A stretch of 64,000 bases of DNA from Apiospora phragmitis (Eukaryota; Ascomycota; Sordariomycetes; Amphisphaeriales; Apiosporaceae): the NCBI GenBank assembly GCA_038363925.1, contig JAQQWL010000008.1, positions 2,480,001-2,544,000 on the forward strand, given 5' to 3'. Numbering within the stretch: position 1 is the first letter of the stretch; every line of letters starts with the position of its first letter. Shown piece by piece: positions 23,652 to 35,080 of this stretch. The translations under genes were made by a program, and so were the position numbers. Under the pieces are notes generated by a model, which was not told the DNA's origin, searched no databases, and saw only the letters and a program-made list of their open reading frames with translations.

Positions 23652-24274
23652 CTTGGTCGTAGGGAAGCCTTGACGGGGGGACTCCAAAGTATTAGCCAAC
23701 TAGAAATCAGACATGTAATCAGAGTTCAGGTGCCCACATGCTTCGGAAGCAGGGTTGAGAACGGAATATCCGAACCGTTGCAGGATTGACAAAGAACGAG
23801 CTCCAGGCTTCCCAAAGGGTTATTGCTCTATTGTTATTATCCTTTCAACCCATGCAAAACGCAGAACAAAGCCAATCACGCAGGCTACTTCCTCTTTCAT
23901 CTGTGGACTAAAACGGTAGTCACCACTAGACAAAGGATAATTATCGCTCTTCTACAATGCCAACAACATTTTTACGTGGTTCTTAAACCCAGCACTCAGA
24001 AAATACCTGCCATATGACGTAAACTGCCCTCGTGAGATGACGCCCCTCATAAATGTCCACGGAAGCGAATTCGAAAAGAGGGCGTGCTGGAAACAGATGA
24101 TGTGCAGGCCTGATATGATTTTGATTTGTGCAATGTCGACACTAATATGAACAAGAACCTCTCGGCTCGGTATATACAAGATGAATAAGAATATGCCCAC
24201 CAGCCCGATAGTAACCATCCAACCAACACAGCAGGGCACCATACTCTCTCCATAGAGTCTGTCACTGTCACTCT
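23652..24274. other. Intergenic region
   Basis: Upstream region of the kinase-like gene and 3' side of the hydrolase gene. No gene seen. Confidence 0.45.
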
Positions 24275-25269
24275 CTAGACCTTGGGCTTCAGCTGGTCGA
24301 AGGCGTGCGTCTCGACCGCCCAGCCGTCGGCCTTGTAGCCGCCGTCGAGGTAGGCCTTGGCCTGCGCGTCGCCGCGGAAGACGTACTGGAGCCAGTTCAG
24401 GCCGGCCTTGCCGAACTTGCCGCCGTTTTGGTCGCCCAGGGTGCCGCCGTGGCCGACGTTGATGTTGCCCTTCCACGCGGGCGTGTTGGCGGGGAGGTTC
24501 TTGTAGTCTCGCTCGCCCTGTGTGTGCAAGAGATGTCAGAGTCAGATTGGACTCACTATAGCTAAGAGACTCCCTCAAGATGAAAGAAGAATCACAGTAA
24601 AAAGAGATGACACGTACGTTGGCATAGGCAATATCGCTCTGTCCACCGAGGACGAAGAGGATCGGCTTGTCGAAGTGGCTGGCCGCAGTCTGGTTATCGA
24701 GCAGCCCCGAGCTGAAGATGCCCACCGTAGACACGCGCGAGTCCCAGATCTGGGCATAGGCCTCGGTACCGCCGCAGCTGAACCCGGCGGCCATGATCTT
24801 GGTCGCATCCACATTAGCGTAAGCCCCTTTCCCGGCGTTGGCGACGGCCCAGTCGATCGAGTCGGTCATCATCTTGGCCGTCGTGCTGCCCTGCTGGCCG
24901 GGCCCGCCCGAGGAGATGGCCAGGTAGCCGTAGGACGCGATCTGCTGCAGCAGCTGGACGTTGCTGCGGCCGTCGGCGCTGCAGGCGCCGTTGCCCCAGA
25001 CCAGGACGGGCAGCTTGGTGTCGCCGGTGGACTTGGTGGGCATGTAGATGGTATGCTGCTGCAGGCTGCTCTCGGTCTTGTAGGTCTATGCATGCGGAAG
25101 AAGGGGGTACAATGTTAGCTCTCAGTTTGCTGCAGTGTCAAAGGGGGGGAGGGAAAATGCATACACCGGGGCCGAAGGGGCCATCGCCGCCTCCGTTCTG
25201 TCTCGTGTCCACGGGGGAGGTCGAAGCCACACCTGCGAGGGCAGCGATTACGATGGCGTTGGACTTCAT
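24275..25269 (-). CDS. Secreted alpha/beta hydrolase
   Basis: Three exons, 25269-25165, 25085-24618 and 24517-24275, give 271 aa. The signal peptide is MKSNAIVIAALAGVASTS, followed by a short Gly-rich stretch. The fold elements are in order: LPVLVWGNGACSADG (oxyanion loop), SYGYLAISSGGPGQQG, the nucleophile elbow AAGFSCGGTEAYA (GxSxG), the Asp strand KPILFVLGGQSDIAYAN, and the His in NVGHGGT. The set fits the chlorophyllase/PET-hydrolase-like and dienelactone-type fungal esterases with polyester, ester or lignocellulose-side-chain substrates; which substrate is not visible. Donors GTATGC and GTACGT and acceptors CATAG and CACAG preserve phase. It is intact and ends with a charged C-terminus LKPKV. 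Confidence 0.85.
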
Positions 25270-28200
25270 GGTCAAGGTAGAAAGGGGTGAAGCAAGAAGG
25301 AGCAGTAATCAGATGGTTCGTCCCGAGTGGAATGAAGAAGGTTAATAAAGAATGGTGTTGACCCTGGTTGATGGTTCGCACTAATCGAACGAGATCTACG
25401 ATATCGCGGCGATCGCCCGTGTTATATATTGCATTTCCCCCTTCTCCTGGAGCTCGCTTACGAGGACGGGCCGGCGGGTGCAGTAGATGAACGCATCGTG
25501 GTTTGGCCAAACCCTAAATCTCTTGGCAATCGGCAGTTAGATGGCTCGACATGCGCATCTTCCATGGATTACCCCAGATTTCTAGCATCCAACGGCTATG
25601 TCCACCAATGAGCGCCGGCGACCCTTTCAACCGTCTTAATTGCGCCAAGGCGTCACTATTCCCAATGTGTAACCAAAGCGTGCACGGTATAGATTGGCGT
25701 GACCACCCTAGTGTCTTGTCTTGTCTTGGCCCGCTTAGTTGCGACGGGTATAAGGCGATTCGGGCCAAACGGAGATTTGATGACCGCGATCTACGGTTGC
25801 ATCTCTATGCTTTTCCTTGGGGAATTGCAACGCATCGCTGTGTCCCTGGTGAACATCACTCGTGGGACCAGATTCCTCCGCCAAGTGCAGCCGGTGCGTG
25901 CCAGGTGGCTACCCGTTGGCATTACTATTAATTACGTATCGAAATGTGCTAGTGGTGTCATGCTGTGTAGTAACGGCCCGCCGGAGTCTACGTCATGTTA
26001 ATTGGGCAAATGTGCCGTCTTCGATTACCGACGTTCTACTGCATCTCTTGTCTATAATGCTCTGACCCATACCGATACGCGAAACGTCTACTGTTACCTT
26101 GTCGGCGCACCACCCTTGGGGATAATTGAGGGAAGACTGCAAGAGGCCCTGGACTGATATCTGTATCGAAATTTTCGCCCATTCAAGTAGAATGTCAGCA
26201 TGCTATCAGACGCACGATACTATCTCAGTAGTGTTCTAGTGCTCAAACTGCCCTCTTAATCTTATCAAATGTTGGTACCAACATAGGACGTATGGAATAT
26301 AAGCAATGGGTTGATAGAAGAGTAAAAGAAGAGTGCTCTGGAGAGCAGCTCTGAGATGTGACAATATGTATGCACAGAAAAGGCATGTGACTACCAAGTG
26401 CTGCATAGTGGCATCCGTCCATCAGTGCGTGTCGCGATCATCACATCTTCACGAGCTGATCTCCAGTCCTACTGCGGCTCTGGATAGTTCCATGGTGTTC
26501 TGCCGGACGCTGACGAACGCTGGAGAAGATGCATGGATTATAAATATAGCATACTGGCTGTGTAGGGTTGATAGCCACTGGATACCAGCACGTTGTCGTC
26601 CGCGATGTGCAGATGCTTGATTCGAGCAGGTCCAATGTCCCGTTTCAGCCCTTCGTTGAGATTATAAGCGGTAAAGGCATTGAAAATGGGACACAGCCTG
26701 GTGGGATTCGATCGGCGGTTATATAGATAGAAAAGACTGGCTCGATCCGTTGTTCTTCAAGCCGGCTCAGTTGTTTCCTGGTCAAGAAGGGGGCGCATTT
26801 TGCGAGGACCGTTTCTGGCCAATGCAAGCGGGGACGGAAACATCCATCACCACCCTGTTTGGGGTCAGGACTAGGACTGGGTCCCTATGTAGAAAGGAAT
26901 CTTGGCTCCCCGACACTAGTGGTAGTCAATCCCACGGGGGATTTTCACGATAGACGATTGGATTGAATTGGATCACCTTTGGATGGCCGCGTATCGGATC
27001 TGGCCAAGCTCGCATCGCGCGCCGATCATTTTTGCTGGTCAATCCGCACCCGCGGGACAAGAGAGGCGCCGCGCAATTGACGTTTCAAATGGCGGCCTTT
27101 TTGGGAGTGCTCCTCTGGTGGAACGAGAACGTACGGAGAACGGAGCAGAATACGGAGGGCTATTATCGGAGTGGTCAAGAGAAGGAGAATAGCGTGATGA
27201 GATCGGACGCCAAGGCAGAAACGTCTGATCGTCCCGGGGTAGGTGACATTGAACATTGAGCAGAAGGGTGAATTGGGAATCTGCGATGGTGATTGGACGG
27301 ACCATGCCGTGGCCTTGGCGTTGTTGGCCCTGGTCGGGGTCCCCGGGTTGCGGTCGTGACCTCGAAGGACCCCTCGACTCGAAGCGCTTCTTCTACTCTG
27401 CTCCGACACCGAATGGCCATCAATCTCGCTGTGCAGTGAATGCATGAGAGATGAGGTCAGATGGACGCGTATATTTTGTTCGTTTGATAATATTATTCCC
27501 GAGTGACGTGCTGTAGCTAACGTAGTCTGCGTTACAAGTTCGCCGCATCCAGCGATTCCGGTCTGAACTAGTATCGTTGAGGGTCGTCGCTTATTCAGTC
27601 TGCCAGAGAGCAGCAGCTGCAGACGAGCATTTACGGTAAGCGACAAAGTTCCGTGACCTGTCACTCTTTGGCCAATCTATGTACGCCAACGGGAAGTTAT
27701 CCAATCATCATCATCAAACTGAAGAGCAGTTGAAACTCTAACAGAGCCTCTCAAACGGTGGCTTAATAGAAATGGTCTAGACTAGGCCGCCCGACCAGCA
27801 TGGGTATGCAAAAATGCCGGCGCCGGCCCTGCCAAGTCTGAAACGGGCAACACGAGAAGACCCTACTTGACGTTTTCAGGGTGCGCCGCCCGAAGTACAT
27901 ACCAACAGAACTAAGCTTTGTGGTCAAAACTTCAAACATCCCAAAGCTGGGAATTGCCAAGACTTTGAAACTCCGCCTGTCACGACCCTCGCCCAGCACT
28001 GGGAGCCGCATTACGTGTCTCGACATCCTCAAGGGGGGGCAGCAGTTGTCAGCTTGGCCGACTTGACTCGAGGGCAGCATTACGCGCCCCCAGGACGAAC
28101 ACCTCAAGCCCTTCGCTCGGAGGAGGGATCGCCCGATATGAGACGGTGCTGATCGACCTGGTCCGGGGTACCAATACCGGTTCTCGATGGTACCCTCCCT

Positions 28201-28563
28201 GGTCTCACCGCAGTGCGCACCAAATATAGCCAGATGCATCACGTATTCTCGACGGCTGCATTCGCGGCCGCGCCACAAGATGGATAGAAGAGGCTGAAAG
28301 AGGCATCCACACCTCCCATAGCCCCCTGCTGGGCCAAGTGTATATATATGACCGAAATCCTATTTCGAAACGAATTTTACCATTCTCATTGCGTTCAGTA
28401 TCAATTCACTTCGTTCAACGACTTCTTTTTTACAATTTCTGTTTGCATATCCGCTGCGCGGTGTCTTTCTTTTCTATTTTCATTCTACAGCATCCAGATC
28501 AACCTGTACACTAGCATTTCGTTGTCAGCATTCCCATAGAGATTCCTCTCTCAAACCGCAACC
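25270..28563. other. Long intergenic region
   Basis: About 3.3 kb without a supportable gene. Several frames of 60-210 codons exist on both strands, but they overlap, lack family motifs and cannot be linked by introns. The right end carries the promoter of the gene at 28564. Confidence 0.4.
28341..28349 (+). promoter_or_regulatory. TATA-like element
   Basis: TATATATAT 215 bases before the ATG of the Ala/Lys-rich secreted protein, followed by a long C/T-rich leader typical of highly expressed fungal genes. Confidence 0.4.
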
Positions 28564-29324
28564 ATGCACGGACAAACTCTCATTCAGCTCATTGCCTCTG
28601 GCCTGGTCGCCTCGACCGCCGTGTCCGGCTTCCAGCTTAACAACGGAAACGGTGCTCTGTCCCGCCGCGGTGCTGTAGGTCCCCAGCCTTTTTGATTCAA
28701 GTCATTCAGTATAAGAGCATCACGCTAACTGTTGATGAAAGGGTGCCTTGGCTCTGTTCGCCATCCCGGCGGCTGCAGCTCCGGCGGCCGAAATCGCGGC
28801 TGACAACGAGGCCGACATCGAAGCCGATGACGAGGACGCAGCCGATATCGAGAAGCGCTCTCCCTCTCCGGACCCCAAGAAGAAGAAGGGCAAGAAGGCA
28901 TGTAACGTGTTCAACAGCAGCTTTGCTAAGAAACACACCTCGTACCACGCAGAAGAAGTAAAAGACTGACTCATGCTGTTACGAACCACAGAACGCCAAA
29001 GGTGCTGCTGCCAAGGGTGCCAAGGGTGCCAACGGCGCCAAGGCCAAGGCCGGCGGTGCCGATGACGGCGCCGCTGCCGGTGCAGGCAACGGTGCCGCCG
29101 CTAAGGCCAGTGGTGCCGCCAAGGGCAACGGCAAGGCCAAGGCGAGCAAGGCCGCGAAGGCCGGCAAGGGCGCCAAGGCCAGCAAGGCCGGCGGTGCTCA
29201 GGCTGCGAAGGCCAGCAAGGCGCCCAAGGCCGGCAAGGGCGCTGGTGCTGCCAAGGCGTCCAAGGCTCCCAAGGCTTCCAAGGCTCCCAAGGCTCCCAAG
29301 GCTTCCAAGGCTCCCAAGCTGTAA
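28564..29324 (+). CDS. Secreted Ala/Lys/Gly-rich low-complexity protein
   Basis: Exon 1 is 28564-28674 (signal peptide MHGQTLIQLIASGLVASTAVSG then a LSRR site). Intron 1 is 28675-28741, with branch GCTAAC. Exon 2 runs from 28742 to about 28897 or 28906 and codes Ala-rich, then acidic (DNEADIEADDEDAADIEKRS) and a Lys run PDPKKKKGKK. Exon 3, 28992-29324, is a repetitive Ala/Lys/Gly domain ending in SKAPKA units. The second donor is not canonical: either GTGTTC at 28907 or a GC donor at 28898 keeps phase. EKRS suggests Kex2-type cleavage. The basic repeat tail might bind polyanions, cell wall or DNA, or be an abundant surface polymer; no family is recognised. Codon use is strongly biased to GCC/AAG, as in highly expressed genes. 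Confidence 0.65.
29251..29321 (+). repeat. SKAPKA-coding tandem repeat
   Basis: About four imperfect copies of a 15-18 base unit coding (S/P)KAPKA at the end of the secreted protein; likely to vary in copy number between strains. Confidence 0.8.
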
Positions 29325-30173
29325 AGGACTAGGTGATTGGGCCTTGGCTTCTTCTTCAAGAGCCTGTTTTGTTTTGTTTCGCCTTGAGGCTGATGGTTCT
29401 TCGTGGTGATGACGGGGGATTTCCTTAGTCAGCCCGCAGCAAGCCAGAGGGTATCGCCATTGCTCGATCTCATTCAGTACCAACTGTACGACTTCCTTGG
29501 GTGCTGTGGGGATTAGAGACGGGAATGCCTATCACAACAGAGAGTTTTTTTTTTTTTTTTTTTTTTAGATAATAGACTGTAATGCAAAATATAGACCTTT
29601 TTTATGACAAAGCCAGGTTACAGTCTTGATCAGTGTTGCCTCCTCCACTTTAGTAATCCTTGATCTATTTCTGGTCCAAGATCTGATTTCCTCATGAGAT
29701 TTGGGTTTTGGACAGTTGAGTCTTCGGCAGGTAAATCTGGCAAACCCTAACCAGACGGTTTTTGAGACTTTGTTACATGTTATATGTGAGTAACATGCTG
29801 TTTGATACGTGGTTGACACTTGTCACCACTCAGTGAGTCTGTTCGGTAAGAGAGTTTTTTGTAGTGACTACACAGCACTATCTCCCTTTCATCATTTTGT
29901 AGGGTATTATTGGAAGCACGTGGCCTTACTTACTCTATACACACTCTCTTTGTCTGTAGAATCGTAACAATGATCTTGTGACAGCACACAGCAATCCAAC
30001 CTTAAGTGATTCAACTGGTCTACACATATAAGTAAAGCATGCCCTCATGGCAGTTAATCTAGAAGTCAAGTTGGCACACACCTCCACCGTCTCTTTCCAC
30101 AGCAACAGACTCATCTCTCCCTTTTTAAACACCCCAAACCCAGCAACCAGTCTATCCCGAAAAAGACCTCACC
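29325..30173. other. Intergenic region with poly-T tract
   Basis: Contains a run of 22 T at 29545-29566 and the leader of the next gene. No gene seen. Confidence 0.5.
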
Positions 30174-30517
30174 ATGTGTGACTGCCAATACACCAAGACC
30201 TACTCCGCCACGCGCGACACCCACAAGCGCAAGCGCGGCCGCCCCGTCGGCCGCCGCGAGCTGCGCGAGAAGCACCTTTCCGTCGATTTGCGCGAGGTCG
30301 ATTTCTTCCGCGGAAAGCTGGACCACCAGCAGATGCTTGTTGAGAGCCCCAACCTCTGGCCCGGGCAGAAGTTGTTTGAACCCCTCCTCACCCCCCTGCT
30401 GGCAGTACTGGTGCAACAAGGATGCGCAGAAGGCCCGCCGGAGCCGACAGGAAGCAGTTTGCGGAGGAAATGGACCAGGGCGCTCGGCACTTCCAGCACG
30501 AGATGGGCCGGGACTGA
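30174..30517 (+). CDS. Small basic Cys-containing protein, unrecognised
   Basis: ATG at 30174 in a good context (CTCACC). The frame reads MCDCQYTKTYSATRD, a basic patch HKRKRGRPVGRRELREKH, VDLREVDFFRGKLD and SPNLWPGQKLFEP. It then leaves frame at a C6 run (30391-30396); one base fewer continues as PCWQYWCNKDAQKARR. A second extra base near 30440-30441 lies before RKQFAEEMDQGARHFQHEMGRD and a TGA at 30515-30517. Read through both, the product is about 113 aa with CDC and CWQYWC motifs, which could bind a metal. Both shifts are of the one-base-insertion kind seen elsewhere in the window, so I favour an intact gene with assembly errors. Without correction it would end in an unrelated tail. Confidence 0.55.
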
Positions 30518-30943
30518 GAGAAGGGTCCCAGGAGTGATGGGTGACTAATAGCATGGTCCGTATCCCCACAAGCTGGTTGGAGATACGAAGTGGGAGGAGA
30601 ATATAGTTATAGTAATGGAAGATCTACACCCAAACTTAGCAATCTTAACATTGACTCCTTTTATGTAATGACGAACTCCGCTGGATTGGCCTGTGCTTTC
30701 GATGAACTGGGTCGCCGTTGATCGTGATCTTGACCGCCTTTCCTGTGATGCCTAGATGTACATGTGAGTCCGAGCAGAACGCGTAATGTAGGCAGCTTCT
30801 ATACACACGATAATTACAAGCCGCGGTTCAAGCCTCGCCTTCCACACACACCCGTTTCCATGAAAGTTTTGTCCATGCAGATTCTCCATGCTGCAGCTGC
30901 ATTTCCCGGCAGGAATATCTTACAGAGCAGGGCAGCTTAGGTT
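30518..30943. other. Intergenic region
   Basis: No gene seen. Confidence 0.45.
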
Positions 30944-31849
30944 ATGATGGAGCACCCTTACTACGCGCTGCCGTACTTCGCAGCCCCCGTGAGCCTCCCT
31001 GCACCTCTCCCTAGCGTCGACGAGATTGAGGCCTCGCAGGACGTCCTCAAACACTCCTGGTCGCACCGGGTCGTCCGGGTTGGCACCCATTACATCGTCA
31101 AGTACGGCGTGGGCGTGCAGATGATCGAAGGCGAGAACATGCTATTTGTCAAGCAATCCACCCTGTCATATCTCGCGGTACCTACCGTGTACGCCATATT
31201 CTCGTGCGGAAAGCACGAGGGATGGGGTGATGAGAAACACCCCGACGACGACCAACTACATCGTGATGGAATACATTCGCGGCGAGACCCTGGATGCGCG
31301 CTGGGGCAACTTGGATGATGCGGCGAAAGCAGCACTAGCCGAGAAACTGCGGAAATACTTCCAGATGCTGCGTCATATAGAATCCCCCAGCTACTTCGGC
31401 GCGCTCGGGAAGCGACCGTTCTGCGACGACGGCTTCGTCTGGCACAGAGAGGACGAAGAGGCGCAGCAGCCGAACCTGACCTCGGGCCCGTTCGACTCGG
31501 AGGAGCAGCTGCTGGACGCCCTCGTGGCCAGTACGAGTTCCACTCGGGCAGCCTGCTCCAGGGCGATCGGAGGCACGAATACTACCGCTACGTGCTGCCC
31601 CGGGTACTACGCAGCGGGAGTTCGGTGTTCACGCATGGCGATCTGCAGCGCAAGAACGTCATGATTCGGGAAGACGACGGGGAAGTCGTCATGATCGACT
31701 GGGAGTCGGCGGGGTGGTACCCCGGCTGGTGGGAGTTCTACGCGACGATGTTCTGTTGCCGGTGGAAGGATGACTGGCATGTTTGGGTGGGCCGGATACT
31801 GGACGAGTATCCGAATGAGTACGCCTGGATGAACATGATCTTTCGGTAA
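30944..31849 (+). CDS. APH-like (aminoglycoside phosphotransferase-fold) kinase, frame-broken
   Basis: Start at the double ATG 30944. The N-lobe reads HRVVRVGTHYIVKYG then MIEGENMLFV (Lys and Glu of the ATP site). A shift near the G4 at 31224-31227 (one extra base) leads to NYIVMEYIRGETLDARW, the hinge, then LRKYFQMLRHIESP. A second shift at about 31529-31531 (one base missing) leads to the catalytic loop VFTHGDLQRKNVMI (Brenner motif HGDxxxxN) and the metal motif VMIDWESAGWYPGWWEFY. The family is the fungal phosphotransferase-enzyme/choline-kinase-like group; the substrate is unknown and antibiotic resistance should not be assumed. All catalytic residues remain. The stop at 31847-31849 lies 85 bases from the stop of the convergent alcohol dehydrogenase. 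Confidence 0.75.
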
Positions 31850-31934
31850 TCAAGATTTGGAAAGAAGACAACATCTTCCCCATCACATGGTCTTTAGTAT
31901 AGAAATAATGTATAATATTCTAATAAACTCTTAC

Positions 31935-33133
31935 TTACATCGATTGGAAGCCAGCAGCTAATGTCCACCAAGAAAACGCATGATTGCTTCGTACTTCCTC
32001 CACATCAATCTGCCTCTGATCCACTACAATGACCGCCTTCCCTTGAACCCTGCCCCCCTTCACCCTCTCCATCAGCTCCCCGATGCTGTCCAGCCCCCGA
32101 AACAGATTCGTCCTCACCTCGACCCCGTGCGCCGCGACCGCCTCCAGCATGGCCCGCGACTCCGCGGGCGAGCACAGCAGACTACCCTTTAGGCGTATGT
32201 CGCGGAACACGAGCTCCTGGAACGGCACGCTGACCTCGTCCGGCTGCGCCACCTGCACGACGGTGCCGTGCATCCGCGTCACGGCGCAGCCCAGCGCCGC
32301 GGCGCCCGGGGCGTCCGACAAGACGACAGTCGCGTCGGCGCCGGGCCCGTTTGTGGCCTTTTGCGCCGCGGCCACCACTTCAGCTTTCTCTTTCCGGCAT
32401 CCAGCACTACGTCCGCGCCCATGCTATCCGAGAGCGTCAGCGCCTCGTCCCGCGCGTCAATGCCAATAACGCGCAGACCGAGCGCCTTCTTCGCGAACTG
32501 GATGCCCAGATGGCCCAGGCCGCCCCCGGACCCCACAATGGCGATCCACTGGCCTCTCTTGAGGCCCGTCTGCAGTACCGCGCGCCAGACCGTCCGGCCC
32601 GCGCACGCGAGGGGCGCCGCTCTGAGCAGCGAGACGCCCTGTGGAAGTTTGGTGGTGAAGCGGGCGCCCACGCGGACGTACTCGGCGAAGCAACCATCGA
32701 TGTGAACGCCAACGTGACCTTCGGTGCTGGCGCAGTACTGCTGTCGTCCCTCATCATCAATCCCTTCACCATCTTGTCCACCACGGCAATCGCCACAAGA
32801 GCCGCACGGATGAAACGGCAACCCGCACATGACGCGATCGCCCACCCGAAAGCCAGACGACGACGCGTCACCACCACCACCGACGCGCACGACGGTCCCG
32901 GACCCCTCGTGCGACGCCGTGACCGGCAGCCGGTCGCCGAAGACGCCCGCCGCGACCATGCCGTCCGTGTGGCAATAGGACGCGGCGGCGACTTTGACGA
33001 GGAGGTCGTGCGGGCCGAGGTCCTCTGCATCGATGGTGGGTACGGGCACGGTGCGCAACTGGTAGGGCGCGTTGTGCTCGACGACCTGGACGGCCTGCAT
33101 GTGGTCCGGCACGGGTGGTGGGGGTTGTGTCAT
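31935..33133 (-). CDS. Zinc-dependent alcohol dehydrogenase, one frameshift
   Basis: Medium-chain dehydrogenase of the yeast ADH1 type. Catalytic zinc ligands: Cys in ASYCHTDG, and His in ASHEGSGTV with its Glu. Structural zinc: PCGSCGDC and a later YC. The substrate-domain marker EGHVGVHIDGCFAEY and the Rossmann motif GSGGGLGHLGIQFAKK are present, followed by IDARD at the end of strand 2, which marks NAD preference. At about 32383-32387 one base is missing; beyond it the sequence resumes as GADATVVLSDAPGAA to the end. It catalyses alcohol/aldehyde interconversion in the cytosol. The full product would be about 400 aa, slightly long because of an insert around QDGEGIDDEGRQ. The start at 33133 is the first ATG, with MQAVQVVEH shortly after. 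Confidence 0.85.
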
Positions 33134-33597
33134 GATTGGCAGCGATGAAGAAACAGCTAGATCAGACAGACCGATTTAACCTAGCGCTTATGGGGAGATT
33201 GAAATTGGTGTTTCTGGTCTAAGTACGGATAGTCCGTAAGGGATTCTCAAGTTTACACATTGAGATAGCTGGCTGAGACCGGGTATCCCGAATAATTTGA
33301 TTGGGAGTGGGATTCCGAATGGCTGCGCCAAGCTGCAGCTATTATTGACGTCATTGATCAATCAGTCATGCGCAACTCGAACCGCAATGGTACGTCGATC
33401 GCCCGAGTATTGCCAATTGATAAGATGAGAGAAAATGGCTGGCAACACAATAAACCATCTCAAAGGGGTCACTAGAATAGTCGAAACGCTGACATAACTC
33501 CGAAGGCCTACGGCTTCTCTACCTTGGCCAAGTACTTTTGGTATATTCGTCAATCATCTCGCATCGTGCCGGTTCCTCTCTATCTACCTAATCTACC
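33134..33597. other. Upstream region of the alcohol dehydrogenase
   Basis: No gene. Holds the palindrome listed next. Confidence 0.5.
33346..33353. promoter_or_regulatory. TGACGTCA bZIP/CRE palindrome
   Basis: A perfect TGACGTCA sits 213 bases upstream of the alcohol dehydrogenase ATG. This is the canonical site of CREB/ATF-type bZIP factors, which in fungi act in stress and sexual development. Binding is inferred from sequence alone. Confidence 0.45.
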
Positions 33598-35080
33598 CTA
33601 AGCCTCGAAAACCAGAACAATTCCATCATCTCCCGCCGTCACGATCCGGTCGCCGGTTCCCTGCACAAAGCCCAGGACACCACCGCCCTCGCCATCGCCC
33701 CGGTGACCCCGCCACTCCTTGACGAGCCCACTGGTATTCTGCCCGGCTATCCGCAGGTCCCAGCGGCGCACGACCCCGTCCATGCCGCAGCTCGTCAGGA
33801 TCCAGCCGTCGCCGTGGGCGAAGTCGACCTTGACCACGCTGAACTCCTCGTGCGCCTCGCGCAGGTGGCGCCGCACCGCGAAGCTCTTGGTCATGTCGTA
33901 CACCGCGATGCTGCCGTCGACGCTGCCGGCCGCGAGCAGGCTCTGCGTGGGCGAGAAGGAGAGCGTCTCGATGCCGTCGCCCTGCGTGTGCAGGCTGGCC
34001 AGGATCATGCCCGACTGCGCGCTGCCGGCGTCACCGCCCTTGGCCTTGGCCTTGCTCTGCCGGCTCGACTGGGGCTGGGCCTGCGGCGCCGTCTCGTTGT
34101 TGAGGCGCGGGAGGCCGATGATCTTGATGGCGCCGCCTGCGCCGCCGACGGCCACGAGCGTCGACTTGGGGTCGATGGCGACCGAGTAGAGACCGCCCTC
34201 GACCTCGAACCGCTGGTCCTCCCCGTTGAGCGACACGACTGTCTGGCCGTTGTCGTTGGTCAGGCCCTTGGCCGCCGCCTCGCCCCACACGTCCCAGACG
34301 CACAAGGAGCTGTCTTCGGAGACGGTCGCGAGAAGCAGGCCATCGGGCGACCACGCCCCAGCCGTGCAGGCGGCCGTGTGCATGAAGTAAGTCTGGACGA
34401 TCTGCAGCGGGTTCGACTTGTCGGACGCGTCGATGGTGTAGACCCAGACCGAGCCATCGGAGCCACCCAGCGCAACAGTGTTAGGGGTGGCGGCGTACGG
34501 GCACGGCGCAACCCAGTTGATCTCGGGCACTTCTTGGGCCTCGCCGACAAAGTTGAGCTTCGCCTTGTTGTGCCCGTCAATCGCCAGTTGGTAGGCCCGG
34601 AGTCGTCCGTCCAGGCCGGCCGAGACGAGGAACTCGCCGCGCGGCAACGTGAAGGCGACGGCGTTGATGGAGTCTGTGTGGCCCTCGAGGGTGAAGAGGG
34701 GGCTCAGTTCGGTGTTCTTTTGCGTGGCAGAGCTGGGGTCGGTCGCATAGCTCGGGGAGGAGGACAGGGCGACCGGAGACGCCGGATGTGTCGAAGACGT
34801 AACCGATTCCGGGCGCATCGTCGGCATCACCTTCCGAACCGCCGGTCGCAATCAGGGACGGTAGGGTGGGGTGCTGAGCGATGGTGAAGACGGAATCTTT
34901 GTGGGCGTCGAAATACGCTATGCTGTCGTTGACCATATGGATCTCTTCGGGCTCCTCGCCGTCATCGGATTCCATGGCGACATCGCCTTCCACATCGTCA
35001 ATCTCTTCGAGCGCCTCGTCGGCGTCGAGCAGCTCGGGCGAGTCGTCCATCTCGTCGTCTCTGGGAGGCGGGGCAGACAT
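33598..35080 (-). CDS. SQT1: Sqt1-type WD40 protein (ribosomal protein L10 chaperone)
   Basis: The acidic N-terminus (DDEMDDSPELLDADEALEEIDD) precedes an eight-bladed WD40 propeller, as in yeast Sqt1 and animal AAMP. Repeats are visible: DSVFTIAQHPTLPSLIATGG, GHTDSINAVAF with DGRLRAY, GSDGSVWVYTID, CTAGAWSPDGLLLATVSEDS, SVAIDPKSTLVAVGGAGG, ETLSFSPTQSLLAAGSVDGS, DGWILTSCGMDGVVRRWDL and the last blade DRIVTAGDDGIVLVFEA. Sqt1 binds nascent uL16 (L10) and delivers it for 60S assembly; it is essential in yeast. One extra base near 34786-34795 splits the frame between blade 1 and the next strand. In an essential gene this is most simply an assembly error. The second half and start (ATG 35080) are otherwise clean. 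No introns are seen. Confidence 0.85.

Noticed and set aside
27026..27664. Minus-strand 212-codon frame
   Set aside because: No motif, rich in Arg/Ser/His, overlapped by several equal frames; looks like chance.
28971..29483. Minus-strand Gly/Leu-rich frame with repeats (GSLGSLGSLG)
   Set aside because: Reverse reading of the SKAPKA repeat; the plus strand has the signal peptide and introns.
29565..29819. Minus-strand frame rich in Arg/Lys/Cys as a transposon piece
   Set aside because: No recognisable transposase motif, and the frame is short; likely chance near the poly-T tract.
30944..31849. Antibiotic-resistance gene
   Set aside because: The APH fold is common in fungi for unrelated small-molecule phosphorylation; no evidence of resistance function or transfer.
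33703..34887. Long plus-strand open frame (394 codons) over the WD40 gene
   Set aside because: It is antisense to clear WD40 repeats of Sqt1; open only because of GC-rich codons.
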